Assembly (NCBI GenBank): GCA_021785235.1
Contig: JAJYGB010000125.1
Span: 1 to 5,511, forward strand
Direction: 5' to 3'
DNA from: Bacteroidota bacterium
Lineage (GTDB): Bacteria; Bacteroidota; Kryptoniia; Kryptoniales; JAKASW01
Length of the DNA stretch: 5,511 bases
Shown here piece by piece: positions 1 to 5,289 of the stretch (within the stretch, counting starts at the first letter, position 1; the number at the start of each line of letters is the position of its first letter). The position numbers were made by a program, and so were the translations under genes. The notes under the pieces were generated by a model, which was not told the origin of the DNA, did no database searches, and saw only the letters and a list, made by a program, of their open reading frames with translations.

Positions 1-255
1 TTTCGCCGGTATTTTGTCCGGGCGGGCCAGCACTTCCTGGCAGAGGTTCATGATTTCGACGGCGTGCCTGTTAGTCTGGTCTATCGCAATTGCTCTCCCT
101 GCGATCGCCGCCTTCGCCATGTAATAGGCGAATATCTTTTCTTTTTTTGTGAGGGCTTCGAAGCCGTCAGCGTAAAGCTGGACTGTCCGGGCGTTGCCGA
201 TCCGCTCGAGCTCGTAAACCCGTTTCCGTCTCTTTCGTCTTTTTGTCTGGGTCAT
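1..255 (-). CDS. Dipeptidyl-peptidase III-like zinc peptidase (family M49), N-terminal fragment
   Basis: The gene runs off the left edge of the window, so only the first 85 codons are present, from an ATG at 255. The fragment begins with a very basic stretch (TKRRKRRKR) and then reads VYELERIGNARTVQLYADGF, followed by LTKKEKIFAYYMAKAAIAGR and IDQTNRHAVEIM. This pattern, with VQLYADGF, a helix ending in AGR and then DQ..RH, is what I recall from the N-terminus of bacterial M49 (DPP III-type) peptidases, which remove dipeptides from peptide N-termini. The zinc motif (HExxxH or HExxGH) lies far downstream and cannot be seen, so activity is not shown here. There is no signal peptide, which suggests a cytoplasmic enzyme. 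No convincing SD lies before the ATG, and the frame stays open upstream, so a slightly longer N-terminus (for example a TTG 15 bases upstream) is possible. Confidence 0.72.
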   Translation of the reverse strand, partial: MTQTKRRKRRKRVYELERIGNARTVQLYADGFEALTKKEKIFAYYMAKAAIAGRAIAIDQTNRHAVEIMNLCQEVLARPDKIPAK

Positions 256-385
256 AATCGTAATTGACAATGATAGAATAATGATTACTGAAACCTGGAT
301 CGTTCGCCGCGCTATCGCCCCCGATTTCACGGCTGAACTCCCAACCTTGCTGCGGAAAAAGTTTACAACAGAAGGGTTAAAATTC

Positions 386-751
386 CTATTGCGCCTTTGC
401 CATCCTGACAACTTTGCCGATACTCACTACCGAGAGGAAAAGCAAAACGGCAAACATCAGCACCGGCAGCCACTTCCCAAGCTGCATGAAATATCCGGCG
501 CTGTTTATGACTGTGTAAATGAACATTCCGGAAGCGAGATAGTACACTCTTGCCGCCCACGGCTTCCTTTGAAGCACCGCCGTGCCGGCGGCAATCATGA
601 CCACGGACGTCATGAATTCCGCTGCCAGATGGAACACTATTTCGAGCGGCGCGCTTTCCAGCTCAGGCACCTGGGCCGTGAGCAGAAAGAATAACCACTG
701 TATGAGAATCAATATCCCGGCCGTTATCCCGTAAATCCCCGCGAATTTCAT
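386..751 (-). CDS. Small four-helix integral membrane protein, function unknown
   Basis: This 121-residue protein is almost entirely hydrophobic helices. The likely membrane segments are residues 4-26, 36-60, 67-89 and 93-114, with short polar loops such as QVPELESAP and QRKPWAAR between them and a basic C-terminus (GKVVRMAKAQ). An even number of helices and the basic tail suggest that both ends face the cytoplasm. I do not recognise the family from memory. It resembles the many small uncharacterised membrane proteins of four helices and has no visible catalytic motif. The ATG is supported by an SD sequence 4 bases upstream. It lies 69 bases downstream of the DUF1579-like gene on the same strand, with no terminator between them, so co-transcription is possible. 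A gap of 130 bases then separates it from the M49 gene. Confidence 0.85.
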   Translation of the reverse strand: MKFAGIYGITAGILILIQWLFFLLTAQVPELESAPLEIVFHLAAEFMTSVVMIAAGTAVLQRKPWAARVYYLASGMFIYTVINSAGYFMQLGKWLPVLMFAVLLFLSVVSIGKVVRMAKAQ

Positions 752-755
752 TCAG

Positions 756-763
756 CTCCCTTT
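756..763 (-). promoter_or_regulatory. Ribosome binding site of the small membrane protein
   Basis: Read on the minus strand this is AAAGGGAG, followed by CTGA and then the ATG at 751. The GGGAG core is a good match to the anti-SD sequence, with slightly short spacing, and it fixes the start of the four-helix protein. Confidence 0.75.
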
Positions 764-820
764 CCTGTTTGCAGCCCCCCGGCCCCGCGAATCGAGCACG
801 ACCACGCGCGCAACCGGTTT

Positions 821-1354
821 TCACGATTTAATTCTTATATCTTTTCCCTTGAGCATTGTTACCCAATGAGTGCCATCCTCGGAGTACTGAGTTTCGAAGA
901 TCACGGTGTTTTCGTCGACAAATGTGTTTGTCGTGCGCGTCTTCACCATGCCGGTCACGCCTTTGAATCCGCCATTGTACGTCCAGACATTGCCGGTGAT
1001 CTCGGGGTGAGAAATGTATGGCGGGCCGCCTGTTCCGAAGAACGCGTATGAGTAATACTGTTTCGATTGAGGATCATAACCGTAAATCCCAAGTTGATCC
1101 TTCACCCCATCCGGCGAATGGAGGATCTGGTCAGAGATGAGGAATTGATGATTGGGCGCCCACTCGCAAGTCATCACGCTCGACAACTTCTGGGCGTGGC
1201 TATACTTCGTTTCGAACATCTCTCCGGCGGTCTTCCATTTCCCGACAAACGCGTTAAGGGCGCTCACTTCACCGGGGCGGCTTACGGAGTCCGGAAGTCT
1301 CTGAGCGAACGCGACTGAGGCGAATGCCAGCAGAATCACTCCCCGAAACAGCAT
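821..1354 (-). CDS. Exported DUF1579-like protein
   Basis: This 177-residue protein has an N-terminal signal peptide: a short basic start (MLFR), a hydrophobic core (residues 5-16) and a probable signal peptidase I site after AFA at residue 17. The mature part is rich in beta strands and evenly spaced tryptophans (W40, W66, W123, W163). It contains LNAFVGKWKTAGE near residue 33, IYGYDPQSKQYYSYAF near 90 and WTYNGGF near 124. This layout of an opening 'fGkW' strand followed by 'Y d....Y' strands is typical of DUF1579 and related lipocalin-like proteins, whose role is unknown. The frame is open 30 codons further upstream, but that extension would be Arg/Gly/Pro-rich and would bury the signal peptide. 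A strong SD directly precedes the ATG at 1354, so I chose this start. It lies 100 bases downstream of pepD on the same strand. The family assignment is from memory of motifs. Confidence 0.8.
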   Translation of the reverse strand: MLFRGVILLAFASVAFAQRLPDSVSRPGEVSALNAFVGKWKTAGEMFETKYSHAQKLSSVMTCEWAPNHQFLISDQILHSPDGVKDQLGIYGYDPQSKQYYSYAFFGTGGPPYISHPEITGNVWTYNGGFKGVTGMVKTRTTNTFVDENTVIFETQYSEDGTHWVTMLKGKDIRIKS

Positions 1355-1360
1355 ATTACT

Positions 1361-1367
1361 CCTCCTC
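1361..1367 (-). promoter_or_regulatory. Strong ribosome binding site deciding the start of the DUF1579-like gene
   Basis: On the minus strand this reads GAGGAGG with a six-base spacer (AGTAAT) before the ATG at 1354. It is the best SD in the window and argues against the longer frame that opens at 1444. Confidence 0.85.
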
Positions 1368-1397
1368 ACTAGTGAAATCCGTCCTAACGATGAGCCC

Positions 1398-1442
1398 GGC
1401 AGCCGCTCTCCGGGACATGATCGGCCTTTCGGGGCGGCTGCC
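1398..1442. repeat. Nine-bp perfect inverted repeat between pepD and the DUF1579-like gene
   Basis: The arms GGCAGCCGC (1398-1406) and GCGGCTGCC (1434-1442) are exact reverse complements separated by 27 bases. On the minus strand it lies 12 bases after the pepD stop and about 40 bases before the DUF1579-like start codon. No run of T follows it on the minus strand, so it is not a standard intrinsic terminator. It could be an mRNA-stabilising or attenuating hairpin, or an operator. Confidence 0.6.
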
Positions 1443-1453
1443 ATTCAACGCTC

Positions 1454-2914
1454 CTACGCGACAGATTTGACAATCTCTGTCAGGTACCTGTAAAATTTCT
1501 CGACGCTGTCGATGGCGACACGTTCGTCGGGCGAATGCGGGCCGATGATTGTCGGACCGAAGGAAATCGTGTCCACTCCACCGCCGACTCTGTCATTGAT
1601 AATGCCGCATTCGAGACCGGCGTGGATCGCCTTCACTTCCGGCTCCTTGCCGTAGAGGTTCCTGTACACTTCCTTCCCTCTTGCAAGCACCGCGGAACTC
1701 ACGTTCGGCTGCCAGCCCGGATAGCCGTCGCTGACCTTGAGCTTCGCTCCGGCAAGCCTGCCGACGGAAGCGACCTGTGCGGCGATCATCTCCTTCTCAG
1801 ACTCGATCGAGCTTCTCTGGCTCGTGATGATCGTTACTCCGGCAGCCGCCGTCTTGAGCACCGCGACGTTAGTGGAAGTCTCAACGAGATCGGGTATATC
1901 GCTGCTCATTCTGATCACTCCGTGCGGAAGAGCTGCGAGCGCGCCGAGTACTGCCGCCTTCGACTTGTCGTCAAACGCCGGCTTTGCCTTCTTCGCTTTC
2001 TCAACCATGACCTTAACGTCAGGGTCCGTGGAAGCGAAAGCGTTTTTGAACACCTGCTCGCAATCCGCAGCGATCTTCGATACCTTCGCCCCGTCGGCGA
2101 CCGGGACGACGATAGTCGCCTCCGCTTCGCGCGGAATAGCATTGTGTTTGCTCCCACCTTCGAGAGAAACGAGTCGCATCTTCGTCTTCGCGTCGATCGC
2201 CATGAGAGTCCTGGTGAGCAGCTTCAAGGCGTTCGCCCGTCCGAGATGGATGTCTACGCCCGAGTGTCCACCTTTTAAACCGCGGACTATCACGTTAAAG
2301 ACCGATACTTTGCCGGTAACGGCTTTCCTCTTTACCGGGACGGTCATGGTCGTGTCGAGACCGCCGGCGCATCCTATATAGAGGACGCCTTCCTCTTCGG
2401 AGTCGAGGTTCATCATGATCTTGCCGGTAATGAAGCCGGGTTCGATGTGGTTCGCGCCGGTAAGTCCGGTTTCCTCGTCGATCGTGAAGAGCCCTTCGAT
2501 CGGGCCGTGCACGAGTGATTTGTCTTCGAGGAGTGCGAGGAGCGAAGCTACGCCGATCCCGTCGTCTGAGCCGAGCGTCGTGCCATCGGCCTTAATATAG
2601 TTTCCTTCTCTGTGGAACTTGATACCTTCCTTCAGAAAATCGTGCTGAACATCGCGGTTCTTCTCGCATACCATGTCCGTGTGCACCTGCAACACGACCG
2701 TGGTCGAGCCGTCCTTCCCCGGGCTTGCCGGCTTGAAGACGACCACGTTTCCTACTTTGTCCTGTTTCGATTTAAGTCCCATTGCCGCGGCGGTCTTCTT
2801 GATATATTCGAGGACCGCTTTTTCGTTTTTCGATCCGCGAGGGATCGCGCTGATTTCGGAGAAGTAGCGCCACACCTTCTCCGGCTTCAAGCCCTGAATT
2901 GCAACTTCGTTCAT
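1454..2914 (-). CDS. pepD: Aminoacyl-histidine dipeptidase (peptidase family M20C)
   Basis: This 486-residue protein is full length for PepD, a cytoplasmic di-zinc enzyme that splits Xaa-His and other dipeptides. The M20 metal and catalytic residues are all visible. LQVHTDMVCEKN holds H78 and D80, TLGSDDGIG holds the bridging D117, and DEETG holds the catalytic base E147 and zinc ligand E148. MNLDSEEEG holds D171, and GPHSPDERV near the C-terminus holds H460. The inserted lid/dimerisation domain runs from about residue 190 to 380 and includes GLKGGHSGVDIH with H217. HAGLECGII (about residue 430) is a further family signature. The ATG at 2914 is preceded by AAGGGG with an 8-base spacer. No export signal is present. 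Upstream is a 539-bp repeat-rich gap, so it probably has its own promoter, perhaps in the AT-rich repeat at 2936-2965. I see no missing key residue or frame damage. Confidence 0.96.
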   Translation of the reverse strand: MNEVAIQGLKPEKVWRYFSEISAIPRGSKNEKAVLEYIKKTAAAMGLKSKQDKVGNVVVFKPASPGKDGSTTVVLQVHTDMVCEKNRDVQHDFLKEGIKFHREGNYIKADGTTLGSDDGIGVASLLALLEDKSLVHGPIEGLFTIDEETGLTGANHIEPGFITGKIMMNLDSEEEGVLYIGCAGGLDTTMTVPVKRKAVTGKVSVFNVIVRGLKGGHSGVDIHLGRANALKLLTRTLMAIDAKTKMRLVSLEGGSKHNAIPREAEATIVVPVADGAKVSKIAADCEQVFKNAFASTDPDVKVMVEKAKKAKPAFDDKSKAAVLGALAALPHGVIRMSSDIPDLVETSTNVAVLKTAAAGVTIITSQRSSIESEKEMIAAQVASVGRLAGAKLKVSDGYPGWQPNVSSAVLARGKEVYRNLYGKEPEVKAIHAGLECGIINDRVGGGVDTISFGPTIIGPHSPDERVAIDSVEKFYRYLTEIVKSVA

Positions 2915-2936
2915 GGTTTCATCCCCTTTTTGGAGA

Positions 2937-2960
2937 ATTGTGAATTATTGATTGTGAATT
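2937..2960. repeat. AT-rich direct repeat just upstream of pepD
   Basis: The ten-base unit ATTGTGAATT occurs twice exactly, at 2937-2946 and 2951-2960, with a 14-base period. It sits 22 bases before the pepD start codon and ends just upstream of the pepD SD. A related AATTC-rich sequence precedes the J-domain gene at 5087-5125. It may be promoter DNA, a regulator site, or a dispersed intergenic repeat. Confidence 0.6.
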
Positions 2961-3137
2961 TTGAACTAAAAACCGACAGTCCCAAATGTGAAGATGTTTG
3001 CCTCAACATGCAGACAAAATCTAGGCTATCATGGCCTGAGAAGCAACGCACCCCCATGGAAAGGGAAGCCCGAGGTTTGAGATGTCCTTCAGGTTCGGCG
3101 AGAATAGTGAGTGCGGCGCCGTTTGCGGGCCCGAGGG

Positions 3138-3170
3138 GGAATAATGGATTAATGGAATATTGGAATAGTG
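3138..3170. repeat. Degenerate GGAATA/ATTCC tandem repeat
   Basis: Units such as GGAATA, TGGATTA, TGGAATA and TGGAATAG follow each other here. Related single units recur near 3353-3365 (GGTGGAATAATG) and 3435-3448 (GAATGAATGGAATG). The pattern is microsatellite-like and explains the spurious His-Tyr-Ser/Asn frames on the minus strand. Confidence 0.55.
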
Positions 3171-3235
3171 TCCGGCGGGGCAAAATCTGACGAAGTGAAG
3201 GGCGCCAGGAGTTTGAGGCGATTCGACGCCCAGGC

Positions 3236-3300
3236 CCGTAGGGGCTGAATACCTATAACTACGGATACAACGCGACATCGCGTCACGTAGGGACGGAATA
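3236..3300. repeat. Paired GTAGGG-type motif flanking a 6-bp hairpin
   Basis: CCGTAGGGGCTGAATA (3236-3251) and ACGTAGGGACGGAATA (3285-3300) match at 13 of 16 positions in the same orientation, 49 bases apart. Between them lies the perfect inverted repeat ACGCGA-CA-TCGCGT (3270-3283). From memory, GTAGGGACG-type motifs are common in dispersed intergenic repeats of Bacteroidota relatives, so this is probably one copy of such an element. Its borders are not defined here. Confidence 0.5.
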
Positions 3301-3453
3301 GAAATCGCAAACATGGAACAGCGCCATGATGTAAAGTGGGAGAACTTTAGGATGGTGGAATAATGTTGAGCGGAGCGAAATCCCGCCACTGCGGAGAAGC
3401 GTTTTGGTAAGCAGGCGCGAAGCGGGAGATCAGTGAATGAATGGAATGATGCG

Positions 3454-3648
3454 CTAGTCTTCGATCTTCTTCACCCTTCCGACCTCGCCCGTCTCGAGCC
3501 GGACCTTGATCCCATGCGGGTGGGTCGGCGAATTGGTGAGTATGTCTTTTACGATTCCTTCCGTTAGCTTCCCGGTGCGCTGGTCCTGCTTAAGAACGAT
3601 CGCCACCTTCAGTCCGGGTTTTATGTCGGAGCGTTTTGTGCCGTCCAT
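3454..3648 (-). CDS. ywbE: YwbE family protein (DUF2196)
   Basis: This is a complete 64-residue protein, the usual length for YwbE. The family signature fills most of it: RSDIKPGLKVAIVLKQDQRT, then GKLTEGIVKDILTNS, PTHPHGIKVRLETGEVGRVK and a short acidic end (KIED). YwbE proteins are small, widely conserved and soluble, with a predicted beta-barrel-like KOW/SH3-type fold. Their molecular role is unknown, though the basic conserved surface makes a nucleic-acid link plausible (inference). I chose the ATG at 3648, giving MDGTKR, because it matches the family N-terminus and has a well-placed SD. A longer frame begins at 3669, but its start lies inside the 74-bp repeat. That repeat ends one base upstream of the SD region, so the ywbE promoter must lie within or beyond the repeat. 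No terminator is evident downstream. Confidence 0.93.
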   Translation of the reverse strand: MDGTKRSDIKPGLKVAIVLKQDQRTGKLTEGIVKDILTNSPTHPHGIKVRLETGEVGRVKKIED

Positions 3649-3653
3649 GATAT

Positions 3654-3660
3654 TCCTTTC
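3654..3660 (-). promoter_or_regulatory. Ribosome binding site of ywbE
   Basis: Read on the minus strand this is GAAAGGA with a five-base spacer (ATATC) before the ATG at 3648. It supports the 64-residue start over the ATG at 3669. It directly abuts the border of the 74-bp repeat at 3661. Confidence 0.65.
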
Positions 3661-3734
3661 GTCAAACAAGTCTTGTCACTGCCAAATCGACGGCGGAATA
3701 GAAGAGGAGGAACGGCATTCCCCCTTTCGACTTG
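3661..3734 (-). repeat. 74-bp coding-like repeat, copy A (upstream of ywbE)
   Basis: This segment matches 4513-4586 at 64 of 74 positions without gaps and in the same orientation. Read on the minus strand in one frame it encodes KSKGGMPFLLFYSAVDLAV and then TRLV, followed by TGA, the same tail that ends the J-domain protein. Here it is not attached to a recognised gene. The frame is open back to 3859 but overlaps the 3' end of the ORF6N gene and has no convincing SD. The end next to ywbE contains the palindrome ACAAG-T-CTTGT (3666-3676). It may be a gene remnant, a dispersed repeat, or an integration scar. Confidence 0.8.
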
Positions 3735-3830
3735 AGGTCCCACGGTTGCGCAAAAGCCCGAGCGAAGATGGAGCCTGTCGGAAACCCGCCCCGACGCTGA
3801 CAATATATTTCCTGTTCTTCCACAGAAGCC

Positions 3831-4379
3831 CTACGAATCGTCTTCTCTCCGAAACCCAATGGGCCTCTTCTTAGGTTCCGACGGCGCCATCAATTCCCGG
3901 ATTGCGTCGAAGACGACCATGAATTGCGTATCGTACTTCTTCTCCAAATCCGCGAGGTTCCCCGTCAGCTCTTCGTTGGATGCGAGCATCCTGCGCAAGC
4001 GAACAAAAGTCCTCATAATCTCCACGTTTACCCGGACCGCTCGTCTGCTCCTTAAGACGCTCGAAAGCATAGCGACTCCCTGCTCAGTAAATGCATACGG
4101 GCGAGCCCTGCGCAGACCACCCCAACTTGAAATCACAATTTGTGATTTCAAGTTCTCAGACTCGTCGGCAGATCATTGAAACATAAAATCTACCGGGAAA
4201 CGATCTATATTCCTCTTCACTGATTGCACAAGCGCGCGAGGGGCAACTTCATAGAGACGCGCCAGGTCCGTGCTAATCATGACTTTTTCGCCGCGAAGAA
4301 AATATATACGATCCTCGATTTGCTCCCTCGGCGTCACAGCGCTGACTCTGTTTAGATTGCTCTTCCGCTTCCTGCCCAT
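3831..4379 (-). pseudogene. ORF6N-domain DNA-binding protein gene interrupted by an in-frame TGA
   Basis: The gene would encode 182 codons but carries TGA at codon 69 (4173-4175). The frame is the same on both sides, so this is a point nonsense change and not a frameshift. Before it lie QIEDRIYFLRGEKVMISTDL, ARLYEVAPRALVQSVKRNID and RFPVDFMFQ. After it lie [35 protein letters not shown] and a predicted coiled coil (about residues 132-160) with [19 protein letters not shown]. Together these make a complete ORF6N (KilA-N-like, phage-derived) protein. Relatives commonly read FMFQL at the stop position, so a leucine TTA to TGA change is the simplest explanation. The second half could start at a TTG (4151), but no good SD is seen there. 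ORF6N proteins occur in phages and in bacterial accessory regions as presumed DNA-binding regulators. No clear SD precedes the ATG at 4379. A readthrough product or sequencing error cannot be excluded. Confidence 0.85.
4124..4154. repeat. Perfect 31-bp inverted repeat inside the ORF6N gene
   Basis: The arms AACTTGAAATCACAA (4124-4138) and TTGTGATTTCAAGTT (4140-4154) are exact reverse complements around a single central base. It encodes the [10 protein letters not shown] part of the ORF6N protein and starts 18 bases downstream of the premature TGA in the mRNA. It could fold as a strong RNA hairpin or act as a dyad site in DNA. Confidence 0.9.
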
Positions 4380-4512
4380 GACTGCTGCAAGTTAAATTCG
4401 ACACGCGATACCTGCAACTTTCAGTATCCTCATTCCAAGCGCCGACCCGACTTCCGAAACCTGGCTACCTAATCTGACAACTACAAGACTTCCGCCTTCA
4501 ATCGTCTGCCTG

Positions 4513-4586
4513 GTCAAACAAGTCTCGTCACTGCCAGATCGGCGGCGGAGTAGAAGAGTGGAAACGGCATTCCCCGCTTCGATTTG
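4513..4586 (-). repeat. 74-bp coding-like repeat, copy B (3' end of the J-domain gene)
   Basis: This is the second copy of the segment at 3661-3734, with ten substitutions and no gaps. Here it forms the last codons of the J-domain gene from about residue 168, encoding KSKRGMPFPLFYSAADLAV and TRLV, and supplies its TGA stop. Similarity to copy A ends abruptly on both sides, just before the tail-coding part and one base past the stop. Confidence 0.85.
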
Positions 4587-5086
4587 TACACCTGCCGAAC
4601 CTGGAGAAGTCGGATCTCGAACCGCGCCGATTTTCCGAACTCGATGGTAGCCACCTCACCGACCTTCAACTTCAATTCGCGCGAGCGACGGTCCGAAAAG
4701 GTTACGGTGATCGTCGCGTCGCCGAGATACTCGTGCACCCGGCGAGCTCCCAGCAAAACCTTGTTCTTCTTGGCCGCGGACGTTCCGTTTTCAAGAACGG
4801 TCACGATATCGCTCGGGCCCGACCTTCTCCGACTGACCGGCTCTGCCGCTTTTGGAAATTCATACGGCGCCTGAAACGAACCGCGGCGGCTCCAGTTATC
4901 CTTGATATGCTTGAATGCCTCGTTGATGAGCTTCATCTTCGCGGTGCCGATCCGATGCATCTTGGCGTCATCCTCGAAACGGTCGGGATGCCAGGCCTTC
5001 ACCTGTATGCTGTACGCTTCCCTCACTTCCTCGAGCGTCTTCGGGTTTGCCAACTCAAGTATGCGACAAGCTTCCTGCCAGGTCAT
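4514..5086 (-). CDS. Short J-domain (DnaJ-like) protein with a repeat-encoded C-terminal tail
   Basis: This 190-residue protein starts with a J domain (about residues 1-65). Helix I is WQEACRILEL, helix II is EEVREAYSIQVKAW, the HPD triad is H33-P34-D35, and helix III is KMKLINEAFKHI. HPD is the element that stimulates the ATPase of Hsp70/DnaK, so a co-chaperone role is likely. There is no Gly/Phe-rich region and no zinc-finger repeat, so it is a class III J-protein. After a basic linker (residues 66-95) comes an unrecognised beta-rich domain (about 110-166) with GDATITVTFSDRRSRELKLK and FEIRLLQVRQVY. The last 23 or so residues come from the 74-bp repeat. The ATG at 5086 has an in-frame TGA two codons upstream, so the start cannot be longer, yet no SD is visible. 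It is followed by the ORF6N gene and preceded by an AT-rich motif. The client or partner is unknown. Confidence 0.85.
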   Translation of the reverse strand: MTWQEACRILELANPKTLEEVREAYSIQVKAWHPDRFEDDAKMHRIGTAKMKLINEAFKHIKDNWSRRGSFQAPYEFPKAAEPVSRRRSGPSDIVTVLENGTSAAKKNKVLLGARRVHEYLGDATITVTFSDRRSRELKLKVGEVATIEFGKSARFEIRLLQVRQVYKSKRGMPFPLFYSAADLAVTRLV

Positions 5087-5125
5087 ATTTCAATTCTAAA
5101 TTATGAATTTCGAATTTTTAATTCG
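5087..5125. promoter_or_regulatory. AT-rich AATTC-type motif upstream of the J-domain gene
   Basis: These 39 bases directly before the J-domain ATG are almost all A and T, with repeated GAATTT and AATTC units. They include the perfect hairpin CGAATT-TTT-AATTCG (5111-5125). The sequence resembles the AT-rich repeat before pepD. It may hold the promoter or an operator, but no clean -10/-35 pair can be assigned. The rest of the gap up to 5289 shows no gene and no clear terminator. Confidence 0.4.
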
Positions 5126-5289
5126 CGAAAGTGTGAATCATCACCCGGACGCCTAAAGCATCAATCGACGGTGAAATGACTCGCAGAAGTTATTCCTTCC
5201 CCTGTTGAAGTGCAACTTAAGGATGTTTGCCCGGAGGGCGCGGCGCGATAACTCGGCAATCCGGATCTTTTGTGCCGGCGACGAGGCCC

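Larger units (their letters stand above)
2915..3453. other. Gene-free, repeat-rich stretch between ywbE and pepD
   Basis: I see no gene in these 539 bases. Open frames exist, but their translations are low in complexity and simply mirror short repeats, for example HYSTIL and HYSNIP from TTCCA-type units. They have no SD and no family-like motif. The stretch holds an AT-rich direct repeat next to pepD (2937-2960), several degenerate ATTCC/GGAAT clusters (near 3138-3170, 3353-3365 and 3435-3448) and a paired GTAGGG-type motif around a short hairpin (3236-3300). It also holds a GC-rich segment with repeated GCGGAG (about 3368-3430). This mosaic looks like accumulated dispersed intergenic repeats. 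The pepD promoter must lie here or further upstream, but I cannot place it. Confidence 0.7.

Noticed and set aside
1355..1444. A 30-codon N-terminal extension of the DUF1579-like protein
   Set aside because: A strong SD and a clean signal peptide mark the ATG at 1354; the extension would run through the inverted repeat and block export.
1535..2381. Long plus-strand open frames across pepD
   Set aside because: They are antisense shadows of pepD, whose metal ligands and full length are intact; their translations are Arg- or Ser-rich with no family motif.
2911..3389. Minus-strand open frames of 90 and 122 codons before pepD
   Set aside because: No SD, and the translations mirror TTCCA and GTAGGG repeats (HYSTIL, HYSNIP). 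The last codons overlap the pepD start in another frame by chance.
2937..3448. CRISPR array
   Set aside because: The repeated units are short and degenerate, with irregular spacing and no cas genes in the window.
3662..3859. A possible 65-residue small protein ending in the repeat tail
   Set aside because: It overlaps the ORF6N 3' end in another frame and lacks an SD. Only the repeat-derived part shows any sign of constraint, so it is kept as a repeat and not called a gene.
4133..4175. Selenocysteine insertion at the ORF6N TGA with the palindrome as a SECIS element
   Set aside because: The family has leucine at this site with no redox role, and the hairpin starts 18 bases after the TGA with almost no loop, unlike bacterial SECIS elements.
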